64,000 bases of DNA from Rhodothermales bacterium (lineage in GTDB: Bacteria > Bacteroidota > Rhodothermia > Rhodothermales > JAHQVL01). The DNA lies in assembly GCA_041391505.1 (NCBI GenBank), contig JAWKNW010000011.1:109695-173694 (forward strand). The letters run 5' to 3'. Positions 21,045-30,772 of the stretch are shown piece after piece (positions within the stretch are counted from its first letter, which is position 1; the number at the start of each line of letters is the position of its first letter). The position numbers and the translations under genes were made by a program. Under the pieces are notes generated by a model that saw only the letters and a list, made by a program, of their open reading frames with translations, was not told the DNA's origin and did not search any database.

Positions 21045-21120
21045 CGACGTTCCGGTACTTCCTCTACCGCGATGAGCCTGGTCCATTTTGCAATTTGCCT
21101 TCTACGAGTTTTAATCCGCC

Positions 21121-21450
21121 ATGCCGTTTCCCACCCTCAGCGATGACGGTCAGACCGTGACGCTCGACCTGCACGGGGCGACCGTCGACGAGGCGGTGCG
21201 GCTGGCGCAGCGCGCGGTGAGCGAGGCCCGCCGGCGCGGCCGGTCGTCCCTGCGCCTCATTCACGGCTCTTCGACCAGCGGAGGCGGCCGGCGGACGATC
21301 AAAAGCGCCGTCACCGACCTGCTCCTGGACGGCCGCTTGGGCATTCCGGCCAGCAACGCAGTCGCCGGCGACGACGTCCTCGTACTGTCGCTCGGCCACG
21401 CCGGCAGGCCGGACCCGCGCCCGATCACGCTTCTCGACATCCAACGGTAA
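21121..21450 (+). CDS. Small Smr-domain protein
   Basis: This 109-residue protein consists of one Smr domain. The conserved TLDLHGATVDEAVRLA motif (the LDLHG signature) and RLIHGSSTSGGGRRTIKSAV (HG and glycine-rich loop) are both present. Stand-alone Smr proteins are nicking endonucleases or RNases; the domain also occurs at the MutS2 C-terminus. A role in DNA or RNA processing is likely. It ends 6 bp before the hexosaminidase gene, so cotranscription is probable although a functional link is not obvious. Confidence 0.85.
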   Translation: MPFPTLSDDGQTVTLDLHGATVDEAVRLAQRAVSEARRRGRSSLRLIHGSSTSGGGRRTIKSAVTDLLLDGRLGIPASNAVAGDDVLVLSLGHAGRPDPRPITLLDIQR

Positions 21451-21456
21451 CAGACC

Positions 21457-23997
21457 ATGCCGCGCCTCCTGATTGCGGTCGTCCTTCTCCTGCTGGCCGG
21501 CTGCGCCGGCGACCCGATGCCTCCTTCCTCTCCCACCTACGCGATCGCGGTCGACTGGGAAGTCCTCCAGAACCCGACTCAGGAGCCCTTGCAGGCCGTC
21601 TCCCGCCTGACCATCACCAACGAGGGCTCATCCACCCTCCCGGTCCACGGCTGGCGGCTGTATTTCAACTTCAGCCGTCTCTTCGCTGCCGGAGCCCCGG
21701 ACACACCGCTGCTCGTGGAGCACGTCAACGGCGATTTCTACCGCCTCTCGCCCGGCCCCGGCTTCCAGCCCCTGGAGCCCGGCGCCTCCGTATCCGTCGA
21801 CCTGCGGTCGTCCGACTGGCTGATCAAAAAGACCGACGCGCCGGCGGGTTTTTACCTCGTGGCGGACGAAGGCGGCGACCCCTTGCCCATCGAACACGTC
21901 CGCATCCATCCCTTCACGCGTCCGGAGCAGACGACGCGGTACCCGGGCGATATCGTGCAGGTACCCACCCCCGCCTCGCGGTACGACGCCAACGCGAGCC
22001 TGACCCTGCTGCCGACCGCCGAACTGCCGCCCGTCCTCCCCACCCCTGTTCGACTCACCCGTACCGGCGGTGACGTTCGTATCGACGCCGCGACCCGCAT
22101 CCAGCATGGCGAGGGGCTGGCGGGCGAAGCCCGCTACCTGGCCGGCGCGCTGCGGGAGACGCTCGGCATCGATCCGGCGACGGCCGAGGGCACCGGGACG
22201 GGCCCCGGCATCGTCACGCTGCTGATCGAACCGGTCAGCGCCGGCGTCGGCGTAGCCGACGAGGCCTATCGGCTCGACGCGACCGCGCAGGGCATCGTGA
22301 TCCGCGGCGCCACGGCGTCCGGCGTGTTTTACGGCATCCAGAGCCTGCGCGGGCTGATCCCGCCGGACGCGACGGGCCCCGAGGCCGTGATGCCGGCCGT
22401 CGCCATCGTCGATGCGCCGCGATTCCCCTTCCGGGGCATGCATGTGGATGTCGCCCGCAATTTCCACGAGCCGGACCGCATGAAGCGGCTCCTGGAGGCG
22501 ATGGCGTTTTACAAGCTCAACCGGCTCCATGTCCATCTGTCGGACGACGAGGGCTGGCGGCTGGAAATCGCCGGCCTGCCCGAACTGACCGCCGTAGGAG
22601 CCCGGCGCGGCCACACCATCGACGAGGCCGACCGGCTGTATCCTTCGTACGCCTCTGGACCCGCCCCCGAGCCTTCTGCCGGCACGGGATACTACAGCCG
22701 CGAGGCGTTTATCGATTTGCTTCGTTTCGCGCTGGAGCGGCACATCGAGGTGATTCCCGAATTCGACTTCCCGGGGCACTCCCGCGCCGCGATCCGGTCG
22801 ATGGAGGCGCGCTACAACCGGCTGGCGGCCGCCGGCGACCCCGAGGCCGCGGCATACCGGCTCATCCACCCCGAAGACGCCTCGTCGTACCAGTCCGTCC
22901 AGCTGTGGAACGACAACGTGATCGATGTCTGCCTGCCCTCGACGTACACCTTCATCCAGAAAGTGATCGATGAGACGGTCGCCCTGTACCGCGAGGCCGG
23001 CGCCCCGCTCACCGCCTTCCACGTCGGCGGGGACGAGGTGCCGCGTGGCGCATGGGTCGGCTCGCCGGCCTGCCGCGATGCCGGCGGCGCCCCGGATCCG
23101 GAAGCGCTCAAGGAATCGTTTTTCGCCTCGATCTATGCCATGCTCGAGCCCTATGGCCTGGTCATGGCCGGCTGGGAAGAGATGGCACTGCATCACGGCG
23201 AGGCCGGCAAGGTCCCGAGCGAGGTACTGCGGGGTAAAAAGGTGCGGGCCAATACCTGGAATACCGTATGGGGCTGGGGGGATGAGGACAACGCCTACCG
23301 CCTCGCCAATGCCGGCTACGACGTGGTGATGAGCAACGCCGGCGACCTGTATTTCGACCTGGCGTACGACAAGGACCCGGAAGAACCCGGCTACTACTGG
23401 GCCGGCTTTGTGGACACCTATGCGGCGTTCGCCTTCACCCCGCTGGACCTGTTCAAGTCGGCGCGGACCGACCGGATGGGGCACCCGCTCGACCCCGACG
23501 CCCTGGCGGCCGGCCGCGAGCGGCTTACGGCCTCCGGGCGCGACAGGATCCGGGGGATCCAGGGGCAGCTCTGGAGTGAAAATGCTGTGTCGAGGGAGCG
23601 CTTCGAGTACCTCATCTTCCCGAAGTTGCTCGGCCTCGCCGAACGCGCCTGGGCTCCGGCGCCATCCTGGGAAACGAGTTCGCCGGCGCGGGGCGCCGTC
23701 GAGCGCGCGGCCGCGTGGAACGTCTTCGCGAACCGCCTCGGGCAGCGCGAACTGCCGCGGCTGGACCGGCTGGCGGGCGGGATTGCGTATCGGATTCCGC
23801 CTCCGGGGGTCCGGGTGGATGGCGGGCTGGTGAGGGCCAACACGGCCTTCCCCGGGATGGCGATCCATTTTTCATCCGACGGGACGGAACCCGACGCCGG
23901 CGCCGCGCGGTATGAGGGTCCGTTGCCGGCCGGCTCCTCGTTCCTCTTCCGCGTCTTCAGCACGCAAGGCCGCGGCAGCACCTCCGCAGCATTCTGA
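21457..23997 (+). CDS. Beta-N-acetylhexosaminidase, GH20 lipoprotein
   Basis: The 846-residue enzyme has a lipobox (VVLLLLAGCAG, Cys16). An N-terminal chitobiase carbohydrate-binding-like domain follows (AVDWEVLQNPTQEPLQAVSRLT), then a GH20b domain and the GH20 catalytic barrel. The catalytic pair Asp526-Glu527 lies in FHVGGDEV. RGMHVDVARNFHEPDRMKRLL and EVIPEFDFPGHSRA are other family landmarks. The C-terminal domain (AIHFSSDGTEPD) is a chitobiase C-terminal type. It would remove terminal N-acetylglucosamine from chitin oligomers or glycans at the cell surface. Confidence 0.95.
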   Translation: MPRLLIAVVLLLLAGCAGDPMPPSSPTYAIAVDWEVLQNPTQEPLQAVSRLTITNEGSSTLPVHGWRLYFNFSRLFAAGAPDTPLLVEHVNGDFYRLSPGPGFQPLEPGASVSVDLRSSDWLIKKTDAPAGFYLVADEGGDPLPIEHVRIHPFTRPEQTTRYPGDIVQVPTPASRYDANASLTLLPTAELPPVLPTPVRLTRTGGDVRIDAATRIQHGEGLAGEARYLAGALRETLGIDPATAEGTGTGPGIVTLLIEPVSAGVGVADEAYRLDATAQGIVIRGATASGVFYGIQSLRGLIPPDATGPEAVMPAVAIVDAPRFPFRGMHVDVARNFHEPDRMKRLLEAMAFYKLNRLHVHLSDDEGWRLEIAGLPELTAVGARRGHTIDEADRLYPSYASGPAPEPSAGTGYYSREAFIDLLRFALERHIEVIPEFDFPGHSRAAIRSMEARYNRLAAAGDPEAAAYRLIHPEDASSYQSVQLWNDNVIDVCLPSTYTFIQKVIDETVALYREAGAPLTAFHVGGDEVPRGAWVGSPACRDAGGAPDPEALKESFFASIYAMLEPYGLVMAGWEEMALHHGEAGKVPSEVLRGKKVRANTWNTVWGWGDEDNAYRLANAGYDVVMSNAGDLYFDLAYDKDPEEPGYYWAGFVDTYAAFAFTPLDLFKSARTDRMGHPLDPDALAAGRERLTASGRDRIRGIQGQLWSENAVSRERFEYLIFPKLLGLAERAWAPAPSWETSSPARGAVERAAAWNVFANRLGQRELPRLDRLAGGIAYRIPPPGVRVDGGLVRANTAFPGMAIHFSSDGTEPDAGAARYEGPLPAGSSFLFRVFSTQGRGSTSAAF

Positions 23998-24392
23998 CCG
24001 CCTGCCTGCCCCTCCCGGGGCCTCTCGCGGTTTGCCCTTCTCTCTTCCTCATTTCGCACGAGGCCTTTCGACGTCGTGGGGTCATGGTTTGGACGCAGGA
24101 TACCCGGCGATTCCAAACATCCAGCATCCGGCATCCAGCCCCCTGTCCGTCCGTCAGTTCGTAATGCAAAGAAGATAGCACGATTTTGTGACCGCCCCGT
24201 GACAGGTCCCTGCGTTACATGATGCTTATTAGAGGGCACAGGACGTAGCGGATGGACACCCGGGCGGGGACTTTCTCGATGGCAGCAGACCGAGACGTGG
24301 TATGAGCGCCACCACCACGGTCAGGCCCCGTTCACATCGACCTCAGGGGTGCGCCGGCCAGCGCATCCTGAACCAGCCTCCGAGACCAACCG
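23998..24392. other. Intergenic region upstream of the class I amidotransferase gene
   Basis: This 395-bp stretch holds a short CATCCAG-type heptamer run at 24118-24138. No promoter or RNA was recognised, and the open frames in it look like shadows. Confidence 0.6.
24118..24138. repeat. Short heptamer run (CATCCAG type)
   Basis: Three 7-bp words, CATCCAG, CATCCGG and CATCCAG, are preceded by a degenerate opposite-orientation stretch (GGACGCAGGATACCC) at about 24091. This is a small member of the family at 2938 and 45047. Confidence 0.55.
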
Positions 24393-25091
24393 ATGGACGT
24401 CTTGATCGGAATTACTACGTCGTTCAACGAAGACGAGCAGCGGCTCGACCGCGCCTATGTGGAGGCGGTCGCGTCGACCGGGGCGATCCCGGTGATCTTA
24501 CCGATGTCCGTTCCGGACGAGGTCATCGACGCGCTGGTCGCGCGCCTCGACGGGCTGGTGATCACCGGCGGGCCGGCGATCGTGCAGGGGCTCATCGGCG
24601 AGCTGCCGGAAGACCTCGGGGCCACAGATCCGGCGCGTACGGCGGCGGACGAGCGCTATCTGACGCGTGCGCTGGAGCGGCATCTGCCGATCCTGGGCAT
24701 CTGCTACGGGATGCAATTGCTCAATGCGCGCGCCGGGGGGCGGATCTATGGCGACGTGGAGCGTCAACAAAAAACGATGGTGCATAGCGCTAAACGCGGA
24801 GCCAAAATGCACGATATAGAGATCAGACCCGAATCCGTCCTGCACGATATTCTCAGGCGCACGAACGTGTCGGTCAACACCCGACACATTCAGGCGCTTG
24901 CGTCTGTTGGTGAGGGATATCGTGTTTCGGCCACCGCGCCCGACGGCGTCATCGAAGCTATCGAGCGACCGGACGGCCGGATCCTGGGCGTCCAGTTTCA
25001 TCCGGAAAAAATGGGTGCAGCGATGCGCCCTCTTTTCCAGCACCTGACCGATCGCGCCCGCGCGTTTTCGGTCGATAAGGCCACGGCATGA
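24393..25091 (+). CDS. Class I glutamine amidotransferase-like protein, gamma-Glu-GABA hydrolase family (peptidase C26)
   Basis: The 232-residue protein has the complete class I amidotransferase triad. The nucleophile lies in GICYGMQ (Cys about 108), and QFHPEKM supplies His and Glu. The LDGLVITGGPAIVQG strand is typical of PuuD-like hydrolases. It probably cleaves a gamma-glutamyl amide such as gamma-glutamyl-GABA, but the specific substrate cannot be read from the sequence. No polyamine pathway genes are nearby. The gene stands alone between intergenic regions. Confidence 0.85.
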   Translation: MDVLIGITTSFNEDEQRLDRAYVEAVASTGAIPVILPMSVPDEVIDALVARLDGLVITGGPAIVQGLIGELPEDLGATDPARTAADERYLTRALERHLPILGICYGMQLLNARAGGRIYGDVERQQKTMVHSAKRGAKMHDIEIRPESVLHDILRRTNVSVNTRHIQALASVGEGYRVSATAPDGVIEAIERPDGRILGVQFHPEKMGAAMRPLFQHLTDRARAFSVDKATA

Positions 25092-25258
25092 CCATGGAAG
25101 CATCCTCCTCGGTGCGCCGGCGATCGGGCACGCCGCTTGTCCGCGTCGACGGCGCCGGCCGAGCGATGATCGGGGCTCGCCGGCCCGCGTCCCTCCTCTC
25201 CCTTCAGGCACGTCTCCTTGCACCTCGTGCAGAACTCTTTTTGCTGTGTAATTAACCT

Positions 25259-27130
25259 ATGGATAAGCTTGTCGCAAACTCGGCAGAGGCCACGCTTGGC
25301 GGGCGCAGCTCGTGGCTCCGCTCGCTCAGCGTCATGACGGTTGGCGTGTCGGTTTGCATCCTCGTCGTTTTTGTCTGGGCCCGTCCGCTCGAAGGGCTGG
25401 CGGAGGCGTTCCTCGATCGGCTCGCGGCGAACCGGACCGACGTTCCGTCGACCCGCGTCGATCCGGCCACGCTCCCGTTCGGCCGGCCCGTCGGTACCTC
25501 GTTCACGCTCAAGGATCTCGACAATCACCCCGACCGCCTCCACAGCGCCCTCTTTTCGGCGCCCTTCTATTCGCTCAAACACAGCCCGATCGAGAGCGAA
25601 CTCGTCGCGCCGTTCCGCGACCTGCTCAACATCTACGTGATGCGGCAGGCCGTCGACGACAACTTTACGATCCGCGTGATCGACAGCCGCACGAACAGCC
25701 TGCTGGAGCGGTACACCCTCGAGGAGGAGCGCACACAATTCTACGCCGGCCCGGATACCGACTGGAAGCTGGTGGACCAGCTCCGCGCGGCCGTCAGCAA
25801 CCGGCTCGTCGCCAAGTACCGCCGCAAGGGCATCCCGAACGATGCGATTGTGGTGAAATGGGGCCGCGTCGACCAGATCTACGACGCGCGCCGCCGCGAG
25901 GCCGGCTTCATCGAATACGAAATCAAGCTGTCGCGCATGCTCGGGCTGAGCCTGCTGTCGACGGAGATCGGCACCGTCGAAACCTTCAACGACGACCGGC
26001 TCGTCTCCTCCGTCGGCGCGCGCGGGCGCTACCAGATGATGCCGTACCTGCTCCGAAAAAACGGGATCTACAGCTACGCGCTGCAGACCGACCGCGGGGC
26101 CCCCGTTCAGATCTGGGAAGAATGGCACCCGATGCTGACCATGGAGCCGGCGTTCATCCTGATGAAAGGCTACAGCAACGCCGTCGGGCACGAAATCCCC
26201 GGCATTTCGGCCTACCACACGGGTCCGTTCAACATCTACAAGATCTACCAGAAATACCTCAACGACCCGTCGACACGGTACACGCCGTCCTCCACCGTGC
26301 TGGACGCCTACATGTGGGCGCTGACCGAAGGGTACGACCAGGTCTCGGAGGACACCGGGTTCCGCACGTATTCGCGCACCTATGTGCCGTCCGCGTACGG
26401 CGCGCTCCGCAGCACGGAGAGCACGCCCATCGACACGTCGCTGACGCTGCGGATGGAGCGCGTCCAGCTGGCCGACGACGCCAGCGTCACGCTGGCCGAG
26501 CTGATCGAGGCGCTGGCCTGCCTGGATGGCGAAGTGGAATGGGGCGCGGCCGCGGCCGACACGTCGGTCTACAACCGTTTCCGGACCCTGAATCCCCATT
26601 TCGACCTGCCCGACGCCGCGGCCGGCGAGCGCGTGCCGGCGGCCGGCAATGCCCGCCTCACCGCCTGGCATGCCAACGGGCCGGTCCGCTTCTTCCTCCC
26701 CCTCGGCGCCTCAAGCCGGCTGGAGGCGAACGGACTCGCCGTGTTCGACCCGAGCCGGGTTTTCCGGTTCGATCGCGAGGCCTTCTGGCTGTCGGACCCG
26801 ACCGAGGTGACGGTATGGGACCAGCAGTACCAGGCGCTGGTGGACGACATCGGTCACTTCGGATTCACCACCGAAAACATGACCCAGCTCGAACTGCTCA
26901 CGCGGCGATTCGAGACGCTGGCCGAGGAGCACCCCACCTATTACCGGCAGATCCAGCACGCGATCATCAGCCTGCACCTGAGTCTCTGGAAGACGGGATT
27001 CTGGCGGGAGCTGTCCACCTCCGCCCAGGTCGCGAGCCGGCGGTTCCACGAAGACGTGCAACCCGGCCAGCCGATGGGCCTCACCCAGCGGATGGTGTTC
27101 GCCGCCGACCAGGCGCCGTCGATGCCGTAG
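25259..27130 (+). CDS. Membrane-anchored lytic-transglycosylase-like protein
   Basis: The 623-residue protein has one N-terminal transmembrane helix (residues 24-42) and a large extracytoplasmic part. The segment SLLSTEIGTVETFNDD (Glu236), then SSVGARGRYQMMPYLLRKNG, follows the SLT pattern of catalytic Glu, SxxGAxGxxQMMP. I infer a peptidoglycan-cleaving lysozyme-like fold embedded in an unfamiliar long protein. The flanking 200-residue N-terminal and 330-residue C-terminal parts match nothing I recognise. A heptamer inverted-repeat element begins 4 bp after its stop codon. Confidence 0.65.
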   Translation: MDKLVANSAEATLGGRSSWLRSLSVMTVGVSVCILVVFVWARPLEGLAEAFLDRLAANRTDVPSTRVDPATLPFGRPVGTSFTLKDLDNHPDRLHSALFSAPFYSLKHSPIESELVAPFRDLLNIYVMRQAVDDNFTIRVIDSRTNSLLERYTLEEERTQFYAGPDTDWKLVDQLRAAVSNRLVAKYRRKGIPNDAIVVKWGRVDQIYDARRREAGFIEYEIKLSRMLGLSLLSTEIGTVETFNDDRLVSSVGARGRYQMMPYLLRKNGIYSYALQTDRGAPVQIWEEWHPMLTMEPAFILMKGYSNAVGHEIPGISAYHTGPFNIYKIYQKYLNDPSTRYTPSSTVLDAYMWALTEGYDQVSEDTGFRTYSRTYVPSAYGALRSTESTPIDTSLTLRMERVQLADDASVTLAELIEALACLDGEVEWGAAAADTSVYNRFRTLNPHFDLPDAAAGERVPAAGNARLTAWHANGPVRFFLPLGASSRLEANGLAVFDPSRVFRFDREAFWLSDPTEVTVWDQQYQALVDDIGHFGFTTENMTQLELLTRRFETLAEEHPTYYRQIQHAIISLHLSLWKTGFWRELSTSAQVASRRFHEDVQPGQPMGLTQRMVFAADQAPSMP

Positions 27131-27133
27131 AAG

Positions 27134-27210
27134 GGTTCAAGGTGTGAGGTTCGAGGTTCAAGGATGCTTCCCCTTAAACCTTAAACCTTGAACCTCAAAC
27201 CTTGAACCTC
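27134..27210. repeat. Heptamer inverted-repeat element (GGTTCAA type)
   Basis: The left arm at 27134-27161 has words GGTTCAA, GGTGTGA, GGTTCGA, GGTTCAA. The right arm at 27172-27210 has CCTTAAA, CCTTAAA, CCTTGAA, CCTCAAA, CCTTGAA and CCTC. The spacer is 10 bp. It fills the whole gap between two convergent genes, and the right arm ends inside the ppk stop codon. It could act as a bidirectional terminator, but there is no T run. Confidence 0.85.
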
Positions 27211-29410
27211 ATTCTTCCCGACTCCAGGCGTGGACGCGGCGCATCATCACTTCCTGGTAGCCTGAATCCTCTTCTCCCGGACCGGGGCGGCGCAAGACGT
27301 AGTGGCCGTCCGAGCGCAGCTCCCAGGCGGAGCGGCGGTCGTTGAGGGCGACGCGCAGCGTTTCGATCAGCCGTTGTTTGATGGCTTCGTCCACGATCTC
27401 CGTAGCCACTTCCACCCGATCGTCGAGGTTGCGCCGCATCCAGTCGGCGCTTCCGATGTAGACGCGCGGTGCGCCGTTGTTGTGGAAGTAGTAGATGCGT
27501 CCGTGTTCGAGGAAACGGCCCAGCACGCTGATGACGCGGATGTTGTCCGAGAAGCGGGCGAGGCCCGGGCGGAGCCGGGAGTGGCCGCGGATGATGAGGT
27601 CGATCGACACGCCGGCCTGCGACGCCCGATAGAGCTCCTTGATCATCTCCACATCGTCGAGGGCGTTCATCTGCGCGACGATGCGTCCGTTGCCGTGGCT
27701 TTTCTGAAAATCGACTTCCCGGCGGATGAGCCGAATGAAGGCGTCCCGCATGTCCCGCGGCGCGACGAGCAGTTCGTTGTACTGCTGCTCCGGCGCGTAG
27801 CCCGTCAGGTAGTGGAACAGGTTGACGAGGTCGTAGCCGCGCGCCTGGTCGGCCGTGAAGAGGCCCAGATCCGTATAGAGCCGCGCGGTCGTCGGGTTGT
27901 AATTGCCTGTCCCGATGTGGCAATAGGTCTGTACCTGCGACCCTTCCTCGCGCACCACCAGGGTGACTTTCGTGTGCGTTTTGAGACCGACGAGGCCGTA
28001 GGTGACGTGCACGCCGGCCTTCTCCAACATCTGGGCCCACTCGATGTTGTTCTCCTCGTCGAACCGGGCCTTCACCTCCACGAGCACCGCCACCTGCTTG
28101 CCGCTCTGCGCGGCGCGCATCAGCGCCAGCGCCACGGGGGAGTCGGACGACGTGCGGTAGAGGGTCTGCTTGATCGCGAGCACCTGGGGATCGTCCGCCG
28201 CCATCTCGAGGAAGTGCTGTACGGTGCCGCGGAAGGACTCGTACGGATGGTGCACGAGGATGTCGCGCCGCTTGATCTCCTCGAAGATGTTGGGGTCGTC
28301 CTTCGGGTCGCTAGTGGGATGAAAGCGGACCGGCGTCGCCGGCTCCCACACCGGGTATTTGTGCTCGGGCAGATCGAGGTTGGCGAAAAACGCGCAATCC
28401 GTGTGATCCACGAGACCGTCCGTGGTCTGGTAGATGTCCTCCGGCGACAGCTCCAGCTCGCGCATCAGCAGCAGCTGGACGTGGTTGGGCATGTCGCTAT
28501 CGACTTCGAGACGCACCACTGGCGCCGACCGGCGCTCCTGCAGCTCATCCGAAATCATCTCGATCAGGTCATCCGCTTCCTCCTCGTTGCGCCGGATATC
28601 GGCGTTGCGGGTGATGCGGAAGGCATTGACGTTGAGCACCTCCATCCCCCGGAACAGGCTCTCGACGTTGTGTTCGATGACCTGCTCGATGGGCACGAAG
28701 TGGTTCGGTTCTTCCAGCGCCACCCAGCGCTGCCGGCTCTTGGGCACCTTGAGGCGCGCAAAATGCTCGCTGCCGCGCCGCGGATGCCGCAGCATGACGG
28801 AGAGCGACAGGCTGAGGTTGGAGATGAACGGAAACGGATGCCCGGGGTCCACCGCCAGCGGGGTGAGGATCGGGTAAATATTGGATTGATAGTACCGGTC
28901 GAGCCGCTCTTTCTGACGGGTGCCGAGGTCGCTGTAGTTGACCACCTGGATGCCGGCTTCCGACGCCAGCAGCGGCTTGAGCGTCCGCTGCCAGATGGTC
29001 GCCATCTCGCGGTACATCCGGGGCACGCTGCGCGAGATCAGGGCGAGCTGTTGCTCGGGGGTGCGGCCGTCGGGGGAAAGTCGGCGCACGCCGGCGGCCG
29101 CCTGCCGCTTGAGCCCGCCGATGCGTTTGCGGAAAAACTCGTCGAGGTTGGACGATGCGATCGCGAGAAAACGGACCCGTTCGAGCAGCGGTATGCGCTC
29201 GTCCATGGCGAGATAGAGGACGCGCCAGTTGAAGTCGATCCAGCTCAGCTCCCGGTTGAAGTAGAGGCCGGTGTGATCGAGTGACGCGTTTTTAGGCACG
29301 CGCTGGGCGGACGTCGCCGTGGGAAACCGCGCTATCACGCCGGATTCCTCATGCCCGTTGCTGCTGCGCACGCGCGCGCCGACCAGTTCGGGCATATCCT
29401 GCTGTTTCAT
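27209..29410 (-). CDS. ppk: Polyphosphate kinase 1
   Basis: The protein of about 733 residues makes polyphosphate from ATP reversibly at the membrane. The N-terminal YFNRELSWIDFNWRVL motif, the EVKARFDEENNIEWAQ block, HIGTGNYNPTTARLYTD (phosphorylated His, residue 498 from this start) and GRFLEHGRIYYFHNNG (second catalytic His, 636) are all present. I use the ATG at 29408-29410; a GTG at 29456-29458 would add 16 residues, and neither has a Shine-Dalgarno. Polyphosphate glucokinase, which uses the product, is encoded 4.4 kb away. Confidence 0.95.
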   Translation of the reverse strand: MKQQDMPELVGARVRSSNGHEESGVIARFPTATSAQRVPKNASLDHTGLYFNRELSWIDFNWRVLYLAMDERIPLLERVRFLAIASSNLDEFFRKRIGGLKRQAAAGVRRLSPDGRTPEQQLALISRSVPRMYREMATIWQRTLKPLLASEAGIQVVNYSDLGTRQKERLDRYYQSNIYPILTPLAVDPGHPFPFISNLSLSLSVMLRHPRRGSEHFARLKVPKSRQRWVALEEPNHFVPIEQVIEHNVESLFRGMEVLNVNAFRITRNADIRRNEEEADDLIEMISDELQERRSAPVVRLEVDSDMPNHVQLLLMRELELSPEDIYQTTDGLVDHTDCAFFANLDLPEHKYPVWEPATPVRFHPTSDPKDDPNIFEEIKRRDILVHHPYESFRGTVQHFLEMAADDPQVLAIKQTLYRTSSDSPVALALMRAAQSGKQVAVLVEVKARFDEENNIEWAQMLEKAGVHVTYGLVGLKTHTKVTLVVREEGSQVQTYCHIGTGNYNPTTARLYTDLGLFTADQARGYDLVNLFHYLTGYAPEQQYNELLVAPRDMRDAFIRLIRREVDFQKSHGNGRIVAQMNALDDVEMIKELYRASQAGVSIDLIIRGHSRLRPGLARFSDNIRVISVLGRFLEHGRIYYFHNNGAPRVYIGSADWMRRNLDDRVEVATEIVDEAIKQRLIETLRVALNDRRSAWELRSDGHYVLRRPGPGEEDSGYQEVMMRRVHAWSREE

Positions 29411-29458
29411 TGCCGCCAAATAACGTTCCAGGGGTGGTGACAGGTGCGATTCGTACAC

Positions 29459-29867
29459 GATGCGCCGGGCCGTCGCGGCGCGACGCCGGTTGCCTGACGC
29501 GCGAAACGCCGTCGAGTGGGCGCCTCAAGATACGCCTTTTGAATGATTTATCGACGGGAATCGCCGTCTATTTATGCGAGAACGTACAAACGCCTCCTAT
29601 CCGAAGAAAGAACGCGGCGGCCGAAACGGCTTCCGGGGCCGTGCGGCGGACGCCAAATTCCAGGAGGCCGCGCCGCCATGAAAGGGTAAAATGAAGGGGC
29701 CGGATTGCGATTCAAGGCGACATGTCAGTATATAACCCATCGCTCGAACGTCGCCGGTAAGCCGGCGGGTATCGTTTACTGCAAGCCCTCGATACCCCGA
29801 CGCATCCGTTGCCGGCACACGGCAATCATCCGGCCTGAGCAGCCGTCCACCAACCTCTACCAACCTC
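29459..29867. other. Divergent intergenic region between ppk and an outer-membrane protein gene
   Basis: This 409-bp region is presumably a double promoter region. I see no gene, RNA or repeat that I can support, and no convincing promoter boxes. Confidence 0.55.
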
Positions 29868-30752
29868 ATGTCTGTATTCCTGTATTCCAGGCGCGCCCTG
29901 CGTCGCCTGGCCGGCGCCGTGTTGGCCGGCCTCATCCTCATTCCCGCTCCGGCCGCCGCCCAGGGCCTGATCGACGGCTTCAACAAGGGCCAGGGCCGCC
30001 TGGACCTCGCCTTATCCTACAGCTGGGAGCAATACGAGTCGTTTTATGTCGGCAGCGAAAAGGTATCCGAACCCGGTCTCGGTGAAATCACCACGCAGAG
30101 TGTGAGCCTGTACGCCGCCTATGGCCTGACCTCGAAGATCGACCTGATCGTCAACCTGCCGTTTATCTCGGCCCGGTCGGCCAACAACCCGGCGCTCGAC
30201 GAGTCGGCGCTGCAGGACCTCGCCCTGTGCGTGAAGGCGCGCGTGCTCACGCGGTCGCTCGCCGACGCGACCTTCAAGCTGTTCGCATCGGTCGGCGCCA
30301 TGACTCCCACCACCCACTATGCGGTGGATGCGCCGGTGGCCATCGGGCACCGATCGACCAACCTGGACGGCCGCGCCATTGCCCAGGTAGACCTCCCCGG
30401 CGGGGCCTTCGTGGCCGCGCAGGCCGGCTACATCTGGCGAAGCGACGTCACGGTGGCCGGCGCCTCGGTGGACGTCCCGGGGGCGTTCGATGCCATCCTG
30501 CGGGGCGGATTCGGTGCCCGCCGCATCTACGCCGATGGATGGGCGCACCTCCAGCGGTCGGGCGAGGGCACGGACATCGGGCCGGGCGTCCCGTTTCCAT
30601 CGAACGCGATCTCGTTCCTGCGGCTGGGCGGAAATCTCTATACGCCCCTGACCTCCTCGCTGGGGGTCGGCGTCGGTTTCGGCTACACGGTGTCCGGTGA
30701 AAACGTCGGCAAGGCGTTCCGCCTGAGCGGCGGCGTCGTCTACCGTCTATAA
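29868..30752 (+). CDS. Outer-membrane beta-barrel protein of unknown function
   Basis: The 294-residue protein has a signal peptide (residues 10-31, ending PAPAAAQG). Repeated amphipathic strands follow, with turns of the kind seen in transporter-like beta-barrels: LDLALSYSWEQYESF, SLYAAYGLTSKIDLIVNLPF, and a C-terminal strand ending in an aromatic-rich VVYRL. It resembles the MetA-pathway or meta-pathway phenol-degradation-like barrel class only in general pattern. No motif gives a substrate. It is a convergent neighbour of dnaG with a 20-bp gap. Confidence 0.7.
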   Translation: MSVFLYSRRALRRLAGAVLAGLILIPAPAAAQGLIDGFNKGQGRLDLALSYSWEQYESFYVGSEKVSEPGLGEITTQSVSLYAAYGLTSKIDLIVNLPFISARSANNPALDESALQDLALCVKARVLTRSLADATFKLFASVGAMTPTTHYAVDAPVAIGHRSTNLDGRAIAQVDLPGGAFVAAQAGYIWRSDVTVAGASVDVPGAFDAILRGGFGARRIYADGWAHLQRSGEGTDIGPGVPFPSNAISFLRLGGNLYTPLTSSLGVGVGFGYTVSGENVGKAFRLSGGVVYRL

Positions 30753-30772
30753 ACGGGACGGGGGGGAGGCCG

